Part shown: one piece after another, positions 7,616 to 16,204 of the stretch
How the letters are laid out: the number at the start of each line of letters is the position of its first letter
Position numbering within the stretch: position 1 is the stretch's first letter
DNA from: Virgibacillus sp. SK37
Lineage (GTDB): Bacteria; Bacillota; Bacilli; Bacillales; Amphibacillaceae
Assembly: GCF_000725285.1 (NCBI RefSeq)
Contig: NZ_CP007161.1
Location: 1,473,911 to 1,537,910, forward strand
Length of the DNA: 64,000 nucleotides
Reading direction: 5' to 3'
Notes under the pieces: model-generated
The model's input: the letters and a program-made list of their open reading frames with translations, nothing else
Databases searched by the model: none
What the model was told of the DNA's origin: nothing
Made by a program: the position numbers and the translations under genes

Positions 7616-10342
7616 TTGAATTTTAAAGAGAAGATGAATACGAATCGAATGAGAAAGGTAGGTAGCCGATTGGGCAAAGTACTTGGTGTTTTGCTTGTAA
7701 TTGCTTTAATCGGTTTGTTCTCCTATCGCTGGTTTACAGATTATTTATGGATGGATTCTTTGGGGTTTGAAAGTATTTATACGACAATTTTAAGCAGTAA
7801 AATAATATTAGGTGCAGTAGGATTTATACTATACTTTATTTTAACCTATTTTACTTTGTCTTGGATTCGGAATACATACACAGGACATTTTGATGCACAT
7901 CAACTGGCTCCTGTTCTAACTAACAAAAAAATGAGCAGGCTAATCATCGCTGGTGTAGCTGTTTTGATAGGGGCATTCGGCAGTTCGATTGTTCAGGGTG
8001 TTGGCTGGGAACCAGCATTAAAACTATTAAACTATGCTTCCTTCGGTGAGACGGATCCTTTCTTTAACTTAGATATATCTTTTTATATGTTTATTCTTCC
8101 TTTTGTAAAGTTTGTCATTAATATCTTGCTGGGTATTGCTGTATTCTTTTTATTACTGGAAATTGGAGCATACTCTGTTTTTCATTTATATCGCATGAGC
8201 CGATCCGCTCAAATTCATTTAGCTACAACACTTGGCTTCATTGGTTTACTATTGGCTGGAATGCATTTGCTTACACCATATGAGTCGTTGCTGACAAATC
8301 AAGTGAATATTTTCCAGGAAAGCGTTGTTCATGGCATAAGCTATACAGATAAAATTATAAATATCCCAGTATCTTATGCATTAGCTGCTGTTGCAATAAT
8401 TGGTAGTATTTGGATGATTATAGCTCTTAATAATAGAAGGAAACTTTCATCCATGCTGCTCCCTGTCATCGTGTATGGCATATTAGTAATAGGAGGACAA
8501 ATAGCATCTGTTGTCGTTCAAAACTTTATTGTTTCTCCTAATGAGTTTTCTAAAGAAAAACCTTACTTAAAGCACAACCTTGAATATACAAGAGCTGCAT
8601 ATGATCTTGATCAAATTAAAGAAAAGGAACATCCTGGTAACGATTCTCTTGATGAGAAGATGATCGAACGAAATCAGAAAACGATCGAAAACGTTCGAAT
8701 AAATGACTCACGACCTATTTTGGATGTGTACAACCAATTACAGACATTCCGTACGTATTATCAATTTAATGATATTGATATTGATAGATACGAAATTGAT
8801 GGAGAATATGAACAAGTATTTATCGGCGCACGAGAATTAAGCACTGGAGATCTTCCTTCACAGGCGAAGACCTGGGTGAACCGAAAGCTGAGGTACACAC
8901 ATGGTTATGGGTTTGCAATGAGTCATGTTAACCAGATCACCCAACAAGGTCAGCCAAAATATATGATGAAAAACCTTCCTCCAGAAGGTGTGCTCGACAT
9001 AAGTAGGCCACAAATTTACTTTGGTGAAGAAAAATATGAAAATGTGATTGTTAACTCAAAAGTGGATGAATTCGATTATCCTTCCGGTGATGAGAATGTT
9101 GCCAATCGATATGAAGCAGATTTAGGTATCCAACTATCTGGTATAAACCGTCTATTGTTTACATTGAGTGAAGGATCTATGCGAATGCTTGTATCAGATC
9201 AGATCACAGGAGATAGCCAATTATTGGAAACTAGAAATATTATGGACAGAGTAAACAGAATAGCTCCTTTCTTTGAATATGACGAAGACCCCTACATTTT
9301 CGTTCGGGAGGATGGGACACTTGCATGGATGATTGACGCCTATTTAACAACGGATAATTACCCGTACGCAGAAAACTATGAGAAAAACAAAAATTATATT
9401 CGAAATTCCGTAAAAGTAACGATTGATGCATATAGTGGTGAAGTGAATTACTATATTGTAAATCCAGCGGATCCGCTATTACAGACATATGAAAATATGT
9501 TCCCAGAACTATTCACTAAAGAAATTCCGGAAGATGTTCAAAAACATTTCCGTTATCCTGAAAGACTATTCTCTATTCAAGCAGCAAAGTATGGGACATA
9601 TCATATGACTAATTTAGAAGTTTTCTATAATAGGGAAGACTTTTGGCAGTTTCCAACAGAGAAATATTTCAATGAAGACATCGAAATGGAACCATATTAC
9701 ATTACGATGAAGCTGCCAGAATACGATGAAGAAGAATTTATCCTTATGATGCCTTACACTCCGAAGAAACGCCAGAATATGATCTCTTGGATGGGGGTAA
9801 GGAATGACGGAGAAAATTATGGTGAAATATTTGTATACCGTTTCCCTAAGCAAAAAAATATATATGGGCCGCAACAAATTGAAAATCGAATTAACCAGGA
9901 TAGCACTATTTCACAACAGCTTAACCTTTGGTCACAGGGTGGTTCTAAAGTAATTAGAGGAAACTTATTAGCTATCCCAATTGAGGATACCGTTATGTAT
10001 GTAGAACCAATTTATATAGAGTCCTCAAATGAAACATCACTTCCAGAAGTGAAAAGGGTAGTTATCGCCTATGAAGATAATATTGTAATGGAAGAAACCT
10101 TTGACGCTTCTTTGGATAAAATGCTTGCCTTGATTAACCCGGAAAGCAAACAAGGATCCGATGATACATCAGATGAAGGTGATACAGACGATCAAACAGC
10201 ACCAATAACAGGCGCTGAGGAAAAACTCCGTGAATTCTCTGAGCTCTTTGAAAATTATCAAGCTGAGCTATCAGAAGGTAACTGGGAGGAAGCCGGCAAA
10301 ATCATGAAAGAAATTGAGAGTCGACTAAATGAAGCCGAATAA
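7616..10342 (+). CDS. UPF0182 family large membrane protein
   Basis: A 908-residue member of UPF0182 (COG1615). The first ~310 residues hold about seven transmembrane helices; the rest is a large soluble, probably extracytoplasmic, domain containing conserved-looking stretches such as YFGEEKYENVIVNS, TYHMTNLEVFYNREDFW and MPYTPKKRQNMISWMGVRND. The C-terminus has an acidic, Gly/Ser/Asp linker and a predicted coiled helix. Function unknown. The start is a TTG at 7616 after AGGGGG; an in-frame ATG at 7634 is an alternative. A terminator follows directly. Confidence 0.85.
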   Translation: MNFKEKMNTNRMRKVGSRLGKVLGVLLVIALIGLFSYRWFTDYLWMDSLGFESIYTTILSSKIILGAVGFILYFILTYFTLSWIRNTYTGHFDAHQLAPVLTNKKMSRLIIAGVAVLIGAFGSSIVQGVGWEPALKLLNYASFGETDPFFNLDISFYMFILPFVKFVINILLGIAVFFLLLEIGAYSVFHLYRMSRSAQIHLATTLGFIGLLLAGMHLLTPYESLLTNQVNIFQESVVHGISYTDKIINIPVSYALAAVAIIGSIWMIIALNNRRKLSSMLLPVIVYGILVIGGQIASVVVQNFIVSPNEFSKEKPYLKHNLEYTRAAYDLDQIKEKEHPGNDSLDEKMIERNQKTIENVRINDSRPILDVYNQLQTFRTYYQFNDIDIDRYEIDGEYEQVFIGARELSTGDLPSQAKTWVNRKLRYTHGYGFAMSHVNQITQQGQPKYMMKNLPPEGVLDISRPQIYFGEEKYENVIVNSKVDEFDYPSGDENVANRYEADLGIQLSGINRLLFTLSEGSMRMLVSDQITGDSQLLETRNIMDRVNRIAPFFEYDEDPYIFVREDGTLAWMIDAYLTTDNYPYAENYEKNKNYIRNSVKVTIDAYSGEVNYYIVNPADPLLQTYENMFPELFTKEIPEDVQKHFRYPERLFSIQAAKYGTYHMTNLEVFYNREDFWQFPTEKYFNEDIEMEPYYITMKLPEYDEEEFILMMPYTPKKRQNMISWMGVRNDGENYGEIFVYRFPKQKNIYGPQQIENRINQDSTISQQLNLWSQGGSKVIRGNLLAIPIEDTVMYVEPIYIESSNETSLPEVKRVVIAYEDNIVMEETFDASLDKMLALINPESKQGSDDTSDEGDTDDQTAPITGAEEKLREFSELFENYQAELSEGNWEEAGKIMKEIESRLNEAE

Positions 10343-10375
10343 AACAAAGAATGAATCAATAGGTAGCAAATGATG

Positions 10376-10412
10376 AAAAAAGTGCTCTCCAGAAATGGAG
10401 AGCACTTTTATT
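10376..10412 (+). terminator. Rho-independent terminator
   Basis: A perfect stem AAGTGCTCTCC/GGAGAGCACTT (about 10380-10390 with 10397-10407) is flanked by A and T runs. It closes the UPF0182 gene and may also serve the minus-strand YjcZ operon that ends at 10423. Confidence 0.9.
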
Positions 10413-10422
10413 GGTTTGGATA

Positions 10423-10578
10423 TTAGAACCAAGCAGCTCCTACAATGATTAGAAGGATGAATAATACGACGATTAAGGCGAAACCGCCCCCGGCGCCATA
10501 GCCACAGCCACCGCCGTATCCTCCTACAGGTGCTCCATAGCCGTATCCGCCACAGCCACATCCATAATTACCAAACAT
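10423..10578 (-). CDS. YjcZ-family sporulation protein with long Gly/Cys/Tyr head
   Basis: A 51-residue protein whose C-terminal half, [20 protein letters not shown], is the YjcZ hydrophobic segment. The first ~30 residues are an extended glycine-, tyrosine- and cysteine-rich head ([10 protein letters not shown]). The four cysteines are unusual against its two short paralogues in this window and could allow cross-linking in the spore coat; that is inference. The ribosome site AGGAGG is just upstream of the ATG at 10578. It lies 21 bases after the gene at 10600-10704, so the pair is probably one transcript. Confidence 0.85.
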   Translation of the reverse strand: MFGNYGCGCGGYGYGAPVGGYGGGCGYGAGGGFALIVVLFILLIIVGAAWF

Positions 10579-10599
10579 ATAACTTCCTCCTTTTATTTT

Positions 10600-10704
10600 T
10601 TAGTATCCGTATCCTACATAAGATGCGCCCACAATTATTAACAGAATAAACAGCACAACAATTAAGGCGAAGCCTCCGCCGTAGCCACCATATGAACCAC
10701 TCAT
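10600..10704 (-). CDS. YjcZ-family sporulation micro-protein
   Basis: A 34-residue protein: the head [11 protein letters not shown], then the hydrophobic [18 protein letters not shown] segment and a GYGY tail. It is nearly identical in build to the protein at 2014-2121. GGAGGTGG precedes the ATG. A SigK-type promoter lies 32 bases upstream of the start, which fits mother-cell expression late in sporulation. First gene of a likely two-gene unit with the gene at 10423. Confidence 0.85.
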   Translation of the reverse strand: MSGSYGGYGGGFALIVVLFILLIIVGASYVGYGY

Positions 10705-10735
10705 TCGTAAACCACCTCCATATCTGTTTACATTG

Positions 10736-10762
10736 TATCTTATGTAAAGAACTCCCCAATGT
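10736..10762 (-). promoter_or_regulatory. SigK-type promoter for the YjcZ pair
   Basis: On the minus strand: AC (10762-10761), 16 bp, then CATAAGATA (10744-10736), an exact match to the SigK -10 pattern CATAnnnTA with the AC -35 at the expected distance. Confidence 0.65.
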
Positions 10763-10899
10763 TATGGACATTATCCCAATTTCACAAAAAATATAGCAAA
10801 GTGGGCTCAATACAAATTCCACGTTCCCCCTAACGCACGTGTCCCATACACTTCCGCTTCTGCTTCATATACTGTCATAAGCATATTGGGGGTGAAAAT

Positions 10900-11187
10900 A
10901 TGTCAGTTCAGCATTATCATAATCTATGTCAACGTTATAGAGGGAGGGCAGTTGAAATTAGAACACACCGGGGCGACGTTCATCGAGGGATTATTAAACA
11001 TGTAGACAGACAACGGGTTTATTTGGAACCTTTTGGTGGTGGACAAAGAAATCTTGGAGGTTTTGGTTTTGGTTTTTATGGCCCCGGTGGGGGATACGGA
11101 GGTTATGGTTACCGACCAGGATTTGGATACGGACTCGCGTTGGGTGCAATTGGTACACTCGCATTACTTCCCTTCTTCTTTTGGTAA
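10900..11187 (+). CDS. Small glycine-rich protein with Sm-like basic head and hydrophobic tail
   Basis: A 95-residue protein, family not recognised. Residues ~10-48 (YRGRAVEIRTHRGDVHRGII and onward) look like the short bent sheet of Sm/LSm or similar small barrels. Residues 49-78 are Gly/Tyr/Phe-rich, and the end is hydrophobic (LALGAIGTLALLPFFFW) like a membrane anchor. GGGGGTGAAAAT precedes the ATG. A possible mother-cell promoter, CATATACTG with an AC 16 bases upstream, lies before the gene, and the neighbours are spore micro-proteins, so a spore-surface role is a reasonable guess. Confidence 0.65.
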   Translation: MSVQHYHNLCQRYRGRAVEIRTHRGDVHRGIIKHVDRQRVYLEPFGGGQRNLGGFGFGFYGPGGGYGGYGYRPGFGYGLALGAIGTLALLPFFFW

Positions 11188-11215
11188 GGGAATATCTTAT
11201 TTGATTTGTTTTTTA

Positions 11216-11248
11216 AATAGCTGTCGAGGCTCTCGACAGCTATTTTAT
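11216..11248. terminator. Bidirectional terminator
   Basis: A 13-bp perfect stem with a 3-base loop (AATAGCTGTCGAG paired with its complement) sits between convergent genes, with a T-rich right flank. Confidence 0.85.
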
Positions 11249-11284
11249 TGATTTAGTGAGGAATAACGCTTTTACTTTTGCTTC

Positions 11285-12061
11285 TTAGGACGGGATAAAG
11301 TCTTCTGAAGGCAATTGAAGCATTTCATTGGTAGTAGTTTTCTTGTTTTTTGCGTAGTTTTTCACCATTTGATACCCAACACAATATCCGGCCATTTTTG
11401 GGTAGAAGTACCGCCCATACAATATGGAATAATAACTGGAATGTGTTCTTTTCATATTTTTTTTCGGTGATAAAAGATTCTTCCATAGGTTTTCAAGCTG
11501 CAACTCGGAGTAATAGGATGTCCAATTAGCTGTATTTTCTTCTCCTAACCGTTCACGAACTGCATTTTCCGCTAATCCTTCAAGAATGATCGTATCTAAA
11601 AGTGTAAAATCTTCTTCCTTTTTATCCATTTTCCGTATTCGACAAACATGGTTATATTCATGAGTAAATAATGCATGAAGTTCCCTCTCTGCATTATCCT
11701 CTGATACAAATAAGAATAGTTTATCTTTAAAGGAAAGACCTGCTTTCCCGTTATGATCTTCTTTTAATCGTCGGTTGGTAGGATCTGATGGGAAAATAAA
11801 TATGGGAACCTTAGGACCTTTCCATTCACTTTGTAATGTTTTATATTCATCTTGAATGATTTTCCACACGCCTTTTTCCTGTAATCTTTTTATTAATTTC
11901 TCCCCATCAGGAAGTGGTGTGGTATACATTCCGTAAGCAGAAAGATGATGGTATATTTCCTCTGCATTTGCATTGTCAAACAAATTCGTTAATTTTTCGC
12001 AAAGGGTAAGTGGTTCTTTATAATATTCACGTAACCATTTATCTGTCTGAACTACCCCCAT
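11285..12061 (-). CDS. DUF2268 putative zinc protease (YjaZ-like)
   Basis: A 258-residue protein with an HEYNH motif (HExxH zinc site) near residue 135 and LEGLAENA further on, where the glutamate is the likely third metal ligand. This is the DUF2268 pattern of predicted Zn-dependent proteases such as B. subtilis YjaZ. There is no signal peptide, so it is likely cytoplasmic. The ATG at 12061 follows AGAGAGGTG; the frame extends seven codons upstream without a ribosome site. Substrate unknown. Confidence 0.8.
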   Translation of the reverse strand: MGVVQTDKWLREYYKEPLTLCEKLTNLFDNANAEEIYHHLSAYGMYTTPLPDGEKLIKRLQEKGVWKIIQDEYKTLQSEWKGPKVPIFIFPSDPTNRRLKEDHNGKAGLSFKDKLFLFVSEDNAERELHALFTHEYNHVCRIRKMDKKEEDFTLLDTIILEGLAENAVRERLGEENTANWTSYYSELQLENLWKNLLSPKKNMKRTHSSYYSILYGRYFYPKMAGYCVGYQMVKNYAKNKKTTTNEMLQLPSEDFIPS

Positions 12062-12270
12062 ATAAACACCTCTCTTTTTCAAAAAATAAGACTTTTTATC
12101 CTTTCTTTCTTATTCCAGGGCGCAGCTGGCACTTTTGTTCTTTATTTCAGATTATGCAGGGGTTGTGGAAAGGTTTCGGGGTAACTTGAATTCAGATGGT
12201 CAAACACCCTTTCGTCTTTAAGCGTTAAGAATAAACTATATACAAGATGGAAAAAGGGGGTGGATTATAT

Positions 12271-12501
12271 ATGTTTCCAGGAAAACCAAGACGGCCTATG
12301 CCAAGAGAGCATCCCTTTATGTTTCAACGTCCCCGCCAAGTACCTCAAACGCAGTCAAAACGAAATCTTCTTGACGCTTTTCGTACAAGTGAAGGGGGAT
12401 TTGACTTGGATAAAATTACCGGAACCGCACAAAAAATGCATGATTTATATGGGCAAGTAAGTCCGATGATAAGTAAGTTTATTACGAAAAAAGGTAAGTA
12501 A
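12271..12501 (+). CDS. YppG-like small protein
   Basis: A 76-residue protein: a Pro/Arg-rich head, MFPGKPRRPMPREHP, then LLDAFRTSEGGFDLDKITG and QVSPMISKFITKKGK. The order (FR-x-EG-FD-DKI...QVSPM) matches the YppG family of small Bacillus proteins of unknown, possibly sporulation-linked, function; it is shorter than B. subtilis YppG. The ATG at 12271 follows AAAAAGGGGGTGG. The next gene is SpoVIF. Confidence 0.7.
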   Translation: MFPGKPRRPMPREHPFMFQRPRQVPQTQSKRNLLDAFRTSEGGFDLDKITGTAQKMHDLYGQVSPMISKFITKKGK

Positions 12502-12567
12502 TTTGAAGGATAGAAAACCAAATTAATGAAAACAATTGCGTAAGCCTACCCACTGTGTCATTCCCTT

Positions 12568-12576
12568 CATACAATA
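12568..12576 (+). promoter_or_regulatory. SigK-type -10 element upstream of spoVIF
   Basis: CATACAATA matches the SigK -10 pattern CATAnnnTA. A CTACC with AC at 12548-12549 lies 18 bases upstream as a possible -35. The B. subtilis spoVIF gene is expressed in the mother cell under SigK. Confidence 0.5.
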
Positions 12577-12604
12577 AGGTGTAAACAATAGGGAGGTGCG
12601 TTTG

Positions 12605-12853
12605 ATGGACGATATGATGAAGCAAGTAGAGAAAAAGACTGGTGTAAAGGGAAACGATTTACAAAATCTTGCCAAATCACTAAGCAATTCTGATTTACAG
12701 GATGAGAAAAGTATTCGTAAATTGGTTAGGCAAATAGCCAAATTAGCAAATAAAAAGGTGAGTAAGCAAACAGAAGATATGATTGTTAATACACTAGTGA
12801 ATGGAAAGAATAAAGTGGATGCTTCTACTATCTCTAAAATGCTAAAGAAATAA
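12605..12853 (+). CDS. spoVIF: Stage VI sporulation protein F
   Basis: An 82-residue member of the SpoVIF (YjcC) family, needed for proper spore coat assembly through the GerE-dependent genes. Family features: VEKKTGVKGNDLQNLAKSL at the N-terminus, KSIRKLVRQIAKLANKKVSK in the middle and a C-terminal ASTISKMLKK. The ATG at 12605 follows GGGAGGTG. A SigK-like -10 upstream and a terminator downstream make it a single-gene unit. In B. subtilis it lies near yjcZ, and YjcZ genes lie nearby here too. Confidence 0.85.
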   Translation: MDDMMKQVEKKTGVKGNDLQNLAKSLSNSDLQDEKSIRKLVRQIAKLANKKVSKQTEDMIVNTLVNGKNKVDASTISKMLKK

Positions 12854-12880
12854 ATTCCATAATCAATAGCTTGATCATAG

Positions 12881-12917
12881 ATACGATGTTATTGTTGAGA
12901 TAACATCGTATTTTTTT
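12881..12917 (+). terminator. Rho-independent terminator
   Basis: A 12-bp perfect stem (ATACGATGTTAT and its complement, 12881-12892/12900-12911) is followed by seven T's. It closes spoVIF. Confidence 0.9.
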
Positions 12918-12933
12918 GAAAGGAGTTATATAA

Positions 12934-13548
12934 ATGGTGAGTAAAGTTGCTTTGTCTTTCAGCGGGGGAAAGGATAGTTGTTTGGCGTTATATTATTTAC
13001 AACAAAAAAATGTGAAAGTGGAATGTTTGTTGACAACAGTTTGGACAGACAAAATGAAAACTTTTGCGCATGATGAACATATAGAACAAATTCGGAAGCA
13101 GGCAGATGCTCTAGCGATTCCATTCCGTATCATTGAGACTGATTTTTCCACATATGAAGAAAAATTTGTTTCTAAGTTGCGGAAAGTTAGAGATGAATAC
13201 GATTTAGATGGAATTGCTTATGGTGATATTTACCTTGAGGGTCACCGAGAATGGGGAGAAGGTGTGGCTGAAAAAGCTGGTTTAGAAGCGTTTTATCCAC
13301 TCTGGAGAGATGAAAGTCAAGCAAAGGGTCTCCTGGAGGAATTTGTGAGTCAAGGTTTTAAGGCCGAAATTATTAAAGTGGATAATAATAAATTACCTGA
13401 AGCATGGGTAGGCAGAACAATTGATGATCTATTTATTAAAGAAATCATTCAAATGAAAGGTGTTTGCCCGTTAGGAGAATCTGGCGAATATCATACGCGG
13501 GTATATGACGGTCCTATTTTTACATATCCTTTAAATTACTTTTCCTAA
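12934..13548 (+). CDS. Dph6-related PP-loop ATP pyrophosphatase
   Basis: A 204-residue N-type ATP pyrophosphatase. SFSGGKDS at residues 8-15 is the PP-loop, and GVCPLGESGEYHT near the C-terminus is the conserved block of the diphthine-ammonia ligase (Dph6/MJ0570) family. Such enzymes adenylate a carboxylate for amidation. Bacteria do not make diphthamide, so the true substrate is unknown. The ATG follows GAAAGGAG. It sits directly after the spoVIF terminator and has its own unit. Confidence 0.8.
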   Translation: MVSKVALSFSGGKDSCLALYYLQQKNVKVECLLTTVWTDKMKTFAHDEHIEQIRKQADALAIPFRIIETDFSTYEEKFVSKLRKVRDEYDLDGIAYGDIYLEGHREWGEGVAEKAGLEAFYPLWRDESQAKGLLEEFVSQGFKAEIIKVDNNKLPEAWVGRTIDDLFIKEIIQMKGVCPLGESGEYHTRVYDGPIFTYPLNYFS

Positions 13549-13685
13549 TGCTCATTGGCTAAAATATATTTCCATCCTTTCGAATACTTAATTTATTGAC
13601 GCAAGCATGTAATTTGTCTAAAATAGTTCTGTTAGTGAAAATATTCTCAGACAATTGCGTTATTAACGGAGAGGATGACTACAAC

Positions 13686-15179
13686 ATGAATACGCATGAT
13701 AAAGAGGAAATTGTCAGAAGTGTTCCTCAACAAGGTTTTTTTGGACAACCTAAAGGCTTGTTCACCTTGTTCTTTACTGAGTTTTGGGAACGATTTTCCT
13801 ACTATGGAATGCGTGCCTTATTACTGTTCTATATGTATAATGAGGTAGCTTATGGTGGTTTGGGAATAGAAGATGGAACAGCAAGATCCATCATGGCAAT
13901 CTATGGTTCACTTGTATATATGTCAGGCATTATAGGGGGATGGATTGCTGACCGTTTACTGGGTACTCAACGAACTGTCTTTTATGGTGGTGCCCTAATT
14001 ATGGCAGGTCATATTGTCCTTGCTCTTCCTGCCGGTTTAACAGCTTTCTTTATTTCCATGTTACTTATTATTGTTGGTACAGGGTTACTAAAGCCAAATG
14101 TATCCAATATGGTTGGTGATATGTATGCCCTAGAGGATAATCGCCGTGATTCCGGATTTAGTATTTTTTATATGGGAATTAACATGGGTGCATTTATTGC
14201 TCCATTTGTAGTGGGTACACTTGGTCAGGAATATAACTATCACCTTGGTTTTGGTACTGCAGCGGTAGGAATGTTCTTGGGTCTAATTGTTTTTATAATT
14301 ACGAAGAAGAAAAATTTGGGACTCGCAGGTACGTATGTGCCTAATCCCCTGGAAGAAAATGAAAAGAAAAAAGTATATAGTCGATTTGGGATCGGGGCAG
14401 TTATTATCATTATTTTGGCTGCAATAACCATTCCAACAGGTATCTTAACAATTAATCGTTTTACTTATTTAATAAGTATATTAGGAATCTTGATTCCCGC
14501 TACTTACTTTATTGTAATGTACCGCAGTCCAAAAACCAACGCAGACGAAAAATCACGTTTAATAGCATATATACCATTATTTATAGCAGCGATGATGTTT
14601 TGGGCTATTCAGGAACAAGGGTCCATCATCCTGGCAGAGTATGCTGATAAGCGGACACAACTTAAGTTCCTGGGCATTGAAATACAATCATCTTGGTTCC
14701 AGTCCTTAAATCCGCTATTTATTATTGCTCTAGCACCAATGTTTGCAGGACTATGGGTTAAATTGGGAGATCGCCAGCCGTCTACAACCAAAAAATTCTC
14801 TTTTGGATTATTTTTTGCAGGATTGTCCTTCCTGATCATGATTATTCCATCATTTATGCATGGAACAGATTCTCTCGTAAGTCCAATATGGTTGGTATTA
14901 AGCTTTCTTATAGTTGTATTGGGTGAGCTTTGTTTATCTCCGGTTGGTTTATCAGCCACAACAAAACTCGCACCTGCTGCTTTTTCTGCTCAAACAATGA
15001 GTTTGTGGTTCCTATCCAATGCATCGGCACAGGCAATTAATGCCCAAATTGTGAAATTTTATGATCCAGCCACTGAAATTATTTATTTCGGTGTAATCGG
15101 TGGTTTTTCTATTTTGCTTGGTATTATATTGTTCGCATTTGCTCCTATAATTCAAAAGTACATGCGTGGCGTACGTTAA
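13686..15179 (+). CDS. dtpT: POT-family proton-coupled di/tripeptide transporter
   Basis: A 497-residue membrane protein with about 14 helices. FTEFWERFSYYGMRALL is the ExxERFxYYG signature of proton-dependent oligopeptide transporters, and GGWIADRLLG and FYMGINMGAFIAP are the next two family signatures. It should import di- and tripeptides driven by the proton gradient. The ATG at 13686 follows GGAGAGGATGACTAC; the frame is open upstream to about 13596 but lacks another ribosome site. The gene stands alone. Confidence 0.9.
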   Translation: MNTHDKEEIVRSVPQQGFFGQPKGLFTLFFTEFWERFSYYGMRALLLFYMYNEVAYGGLGIEDGTARSIMAIYGSLVYMSGIIGGWIADRLLGTQRTVFYGGALIMAGHIVLALPAGLTAFFISMLLIIVGTGLLKPNVSNMVGDMYALEDNRRDSGFSIFYMGINMGAFIAPFVVGTLGQEYNYHLGFGTAAVGMFLGLIVFIITKKKNLGLAGTYVPNPLEENEKKKVYSRFGIGAVIIIILAAITIPTGILTINRFTYLISILGILIPATYFIVMYRSPKTNADEKSRLIAYIPLFIAAMMFWAIQEQGSIILAEYADKRTQLKFLGIEIQSSWFQSLNPLFIIALAPMFAGLWVKLGDRQPSTTKKFSFGLFFAGLSFLIMIIPSFMHGTDSLVSPIWLVLSFLIVVLGELCLSPVGLSATTKLAPAAFSAQTMSLWFLSNASAQAINAQIVKFYDPATEIIYFGVIGGFSILLGIILFAFAPIIQKYMRGVR

Positions 15180-15189
15180 TAAAACTCAG

Positions 15190-15620
15190 AAGAAGAGGCT
15201 AGGACATAACTAGATAATGCTACTCTAAAGACGAACGTTCTAAAGAGTGGAAGCCCCGCTCCGGAAAAACGCTTCGCTTTCCGTGGGCGCTGCTAAGCCT
15301 CGGGCCAACACGAAGTTGGTCATGAAGGCGTTGCGACAATGGGGTTTGGTGGGGCGAGTATGCGCAGCCTCAGTACGTCGCGTTTTTAGCCTTCCTTCTT
15401 AATGCACACCGGGGTCTTACCTAGGCTTTTTCTCCCACAGGACAAGGAAGGCTACGACAGCTTAGCATCGCACGAAGAAAATTTGTACTTCATTTCCGAG
15501 GAGTTTGCGCGTTTTTCCTCCGCTAATTTGTTGCAAAAAGAAATCCGAACCATGATTCAGTCGTAGTACGAATCGGTTCGGATTTTCAATGTATAAAATT
15601 CTTTTGTCCCAGCCTGTTCT
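15190..15620. repeat. Intergenic repeat with inverted AGGCTnGGACA ends
   Basis: A ~425 bp gene-free segment bounded by AGGCTAGGACATAA (about 15197) and the inverted TTTTGTCCCAGCCT (about 15601-15614). The inside includes a GC-rich block (GCTTTCCGTGGGCGCTGCTA) and near the right end a hairpin with arms GAAATCCGAACC and GGTTCGGATTTTC. Ends of this type recur between genes in Bacillales. It is probably a dispersed non-coding repeat; no protein is supported. Confidence 0.65.
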
Positions 15621-15697
15621 GCTAATTGTTTATCTCTTTGAAACTTTTTGGAGGTATAATCCGTATTAAAACATAATTACAACATAGGAGTGAAAAC

Positions 15698-16204
15698 ATG
15701 AATAGAGAAACACAAGGCCCTCCATTACCAACAAAAAAGCTGGAAAAGTCAATTGTAAAGGTTTGGAGAACTACTGCAGCAATTGAGGATGGAATCGGTT
15801 TGATTGTATTGGCTGTTCTACTATACTTAGATTACTATTTTGCTTGGCCAGTATGGATTGGCTGGATTCTCATAGGACTATTATTACTTTCTATCCTTTA
15901 TTCCGTTTGGTCAGTATTTGTTAGACCTTATTATTTACATAAAAATTGGCGTTATGATTTAAATGAAGCATTTCTACAATTAAAATCAGGTGCAATTAAT
16001 GAACAACATCAACTTATTCCTATGGCAAAAATCCAGGCTGTTTCTACAAAACAAGGCCCATTGCTACGAAAATATGGGTTATATTCTATTGAAATTATGA
16101 CAATGGGGAGTTCACATACAATTCCAGGGATCCCTGAGAAAGCAGCCATGGAAGTTAGAAACCAAATTGCCATCTTTGCAAAAGTGAAGGAGGCAGAGGA
16201 ATGA
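15698..16204 (+). CDS. ydbS: YdbS-like bPH2-domain membrane protein
   Basis: A 168-residue protein with two transmembrane helices (about residues 30-47 and 53-74) followed by a bacterial PH-like (bPH2, DUF304) domain: RYDLNEAFLQLKSGAI, then IPMAKIQAVSTKQGPLLRKY. B. subtilis YdbS/YdbT are the model pair and confer protection against some antimicrobials. The ATG is preceded by TAGGAGTGAAAAC. Its last four bases overlap the start of the next gene, so the two are translationally coupled. Confidence 0.85.
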   Translation: MNRETQGPPLPTKKLEKSIVKVWRTTAAIEDGIGLIVLAVLLYLDYYFAWPVWIGWILIGLLLLSILYSVWSVFVRPYYLHKNWRYDLNEAFLQLKSGAINEQHQLIPMAKIQAVSTKQGPLLRKYGLYSIEIMTMGSSHTIPGIPEKAAMEVRNQIAIFAKVKEAEE

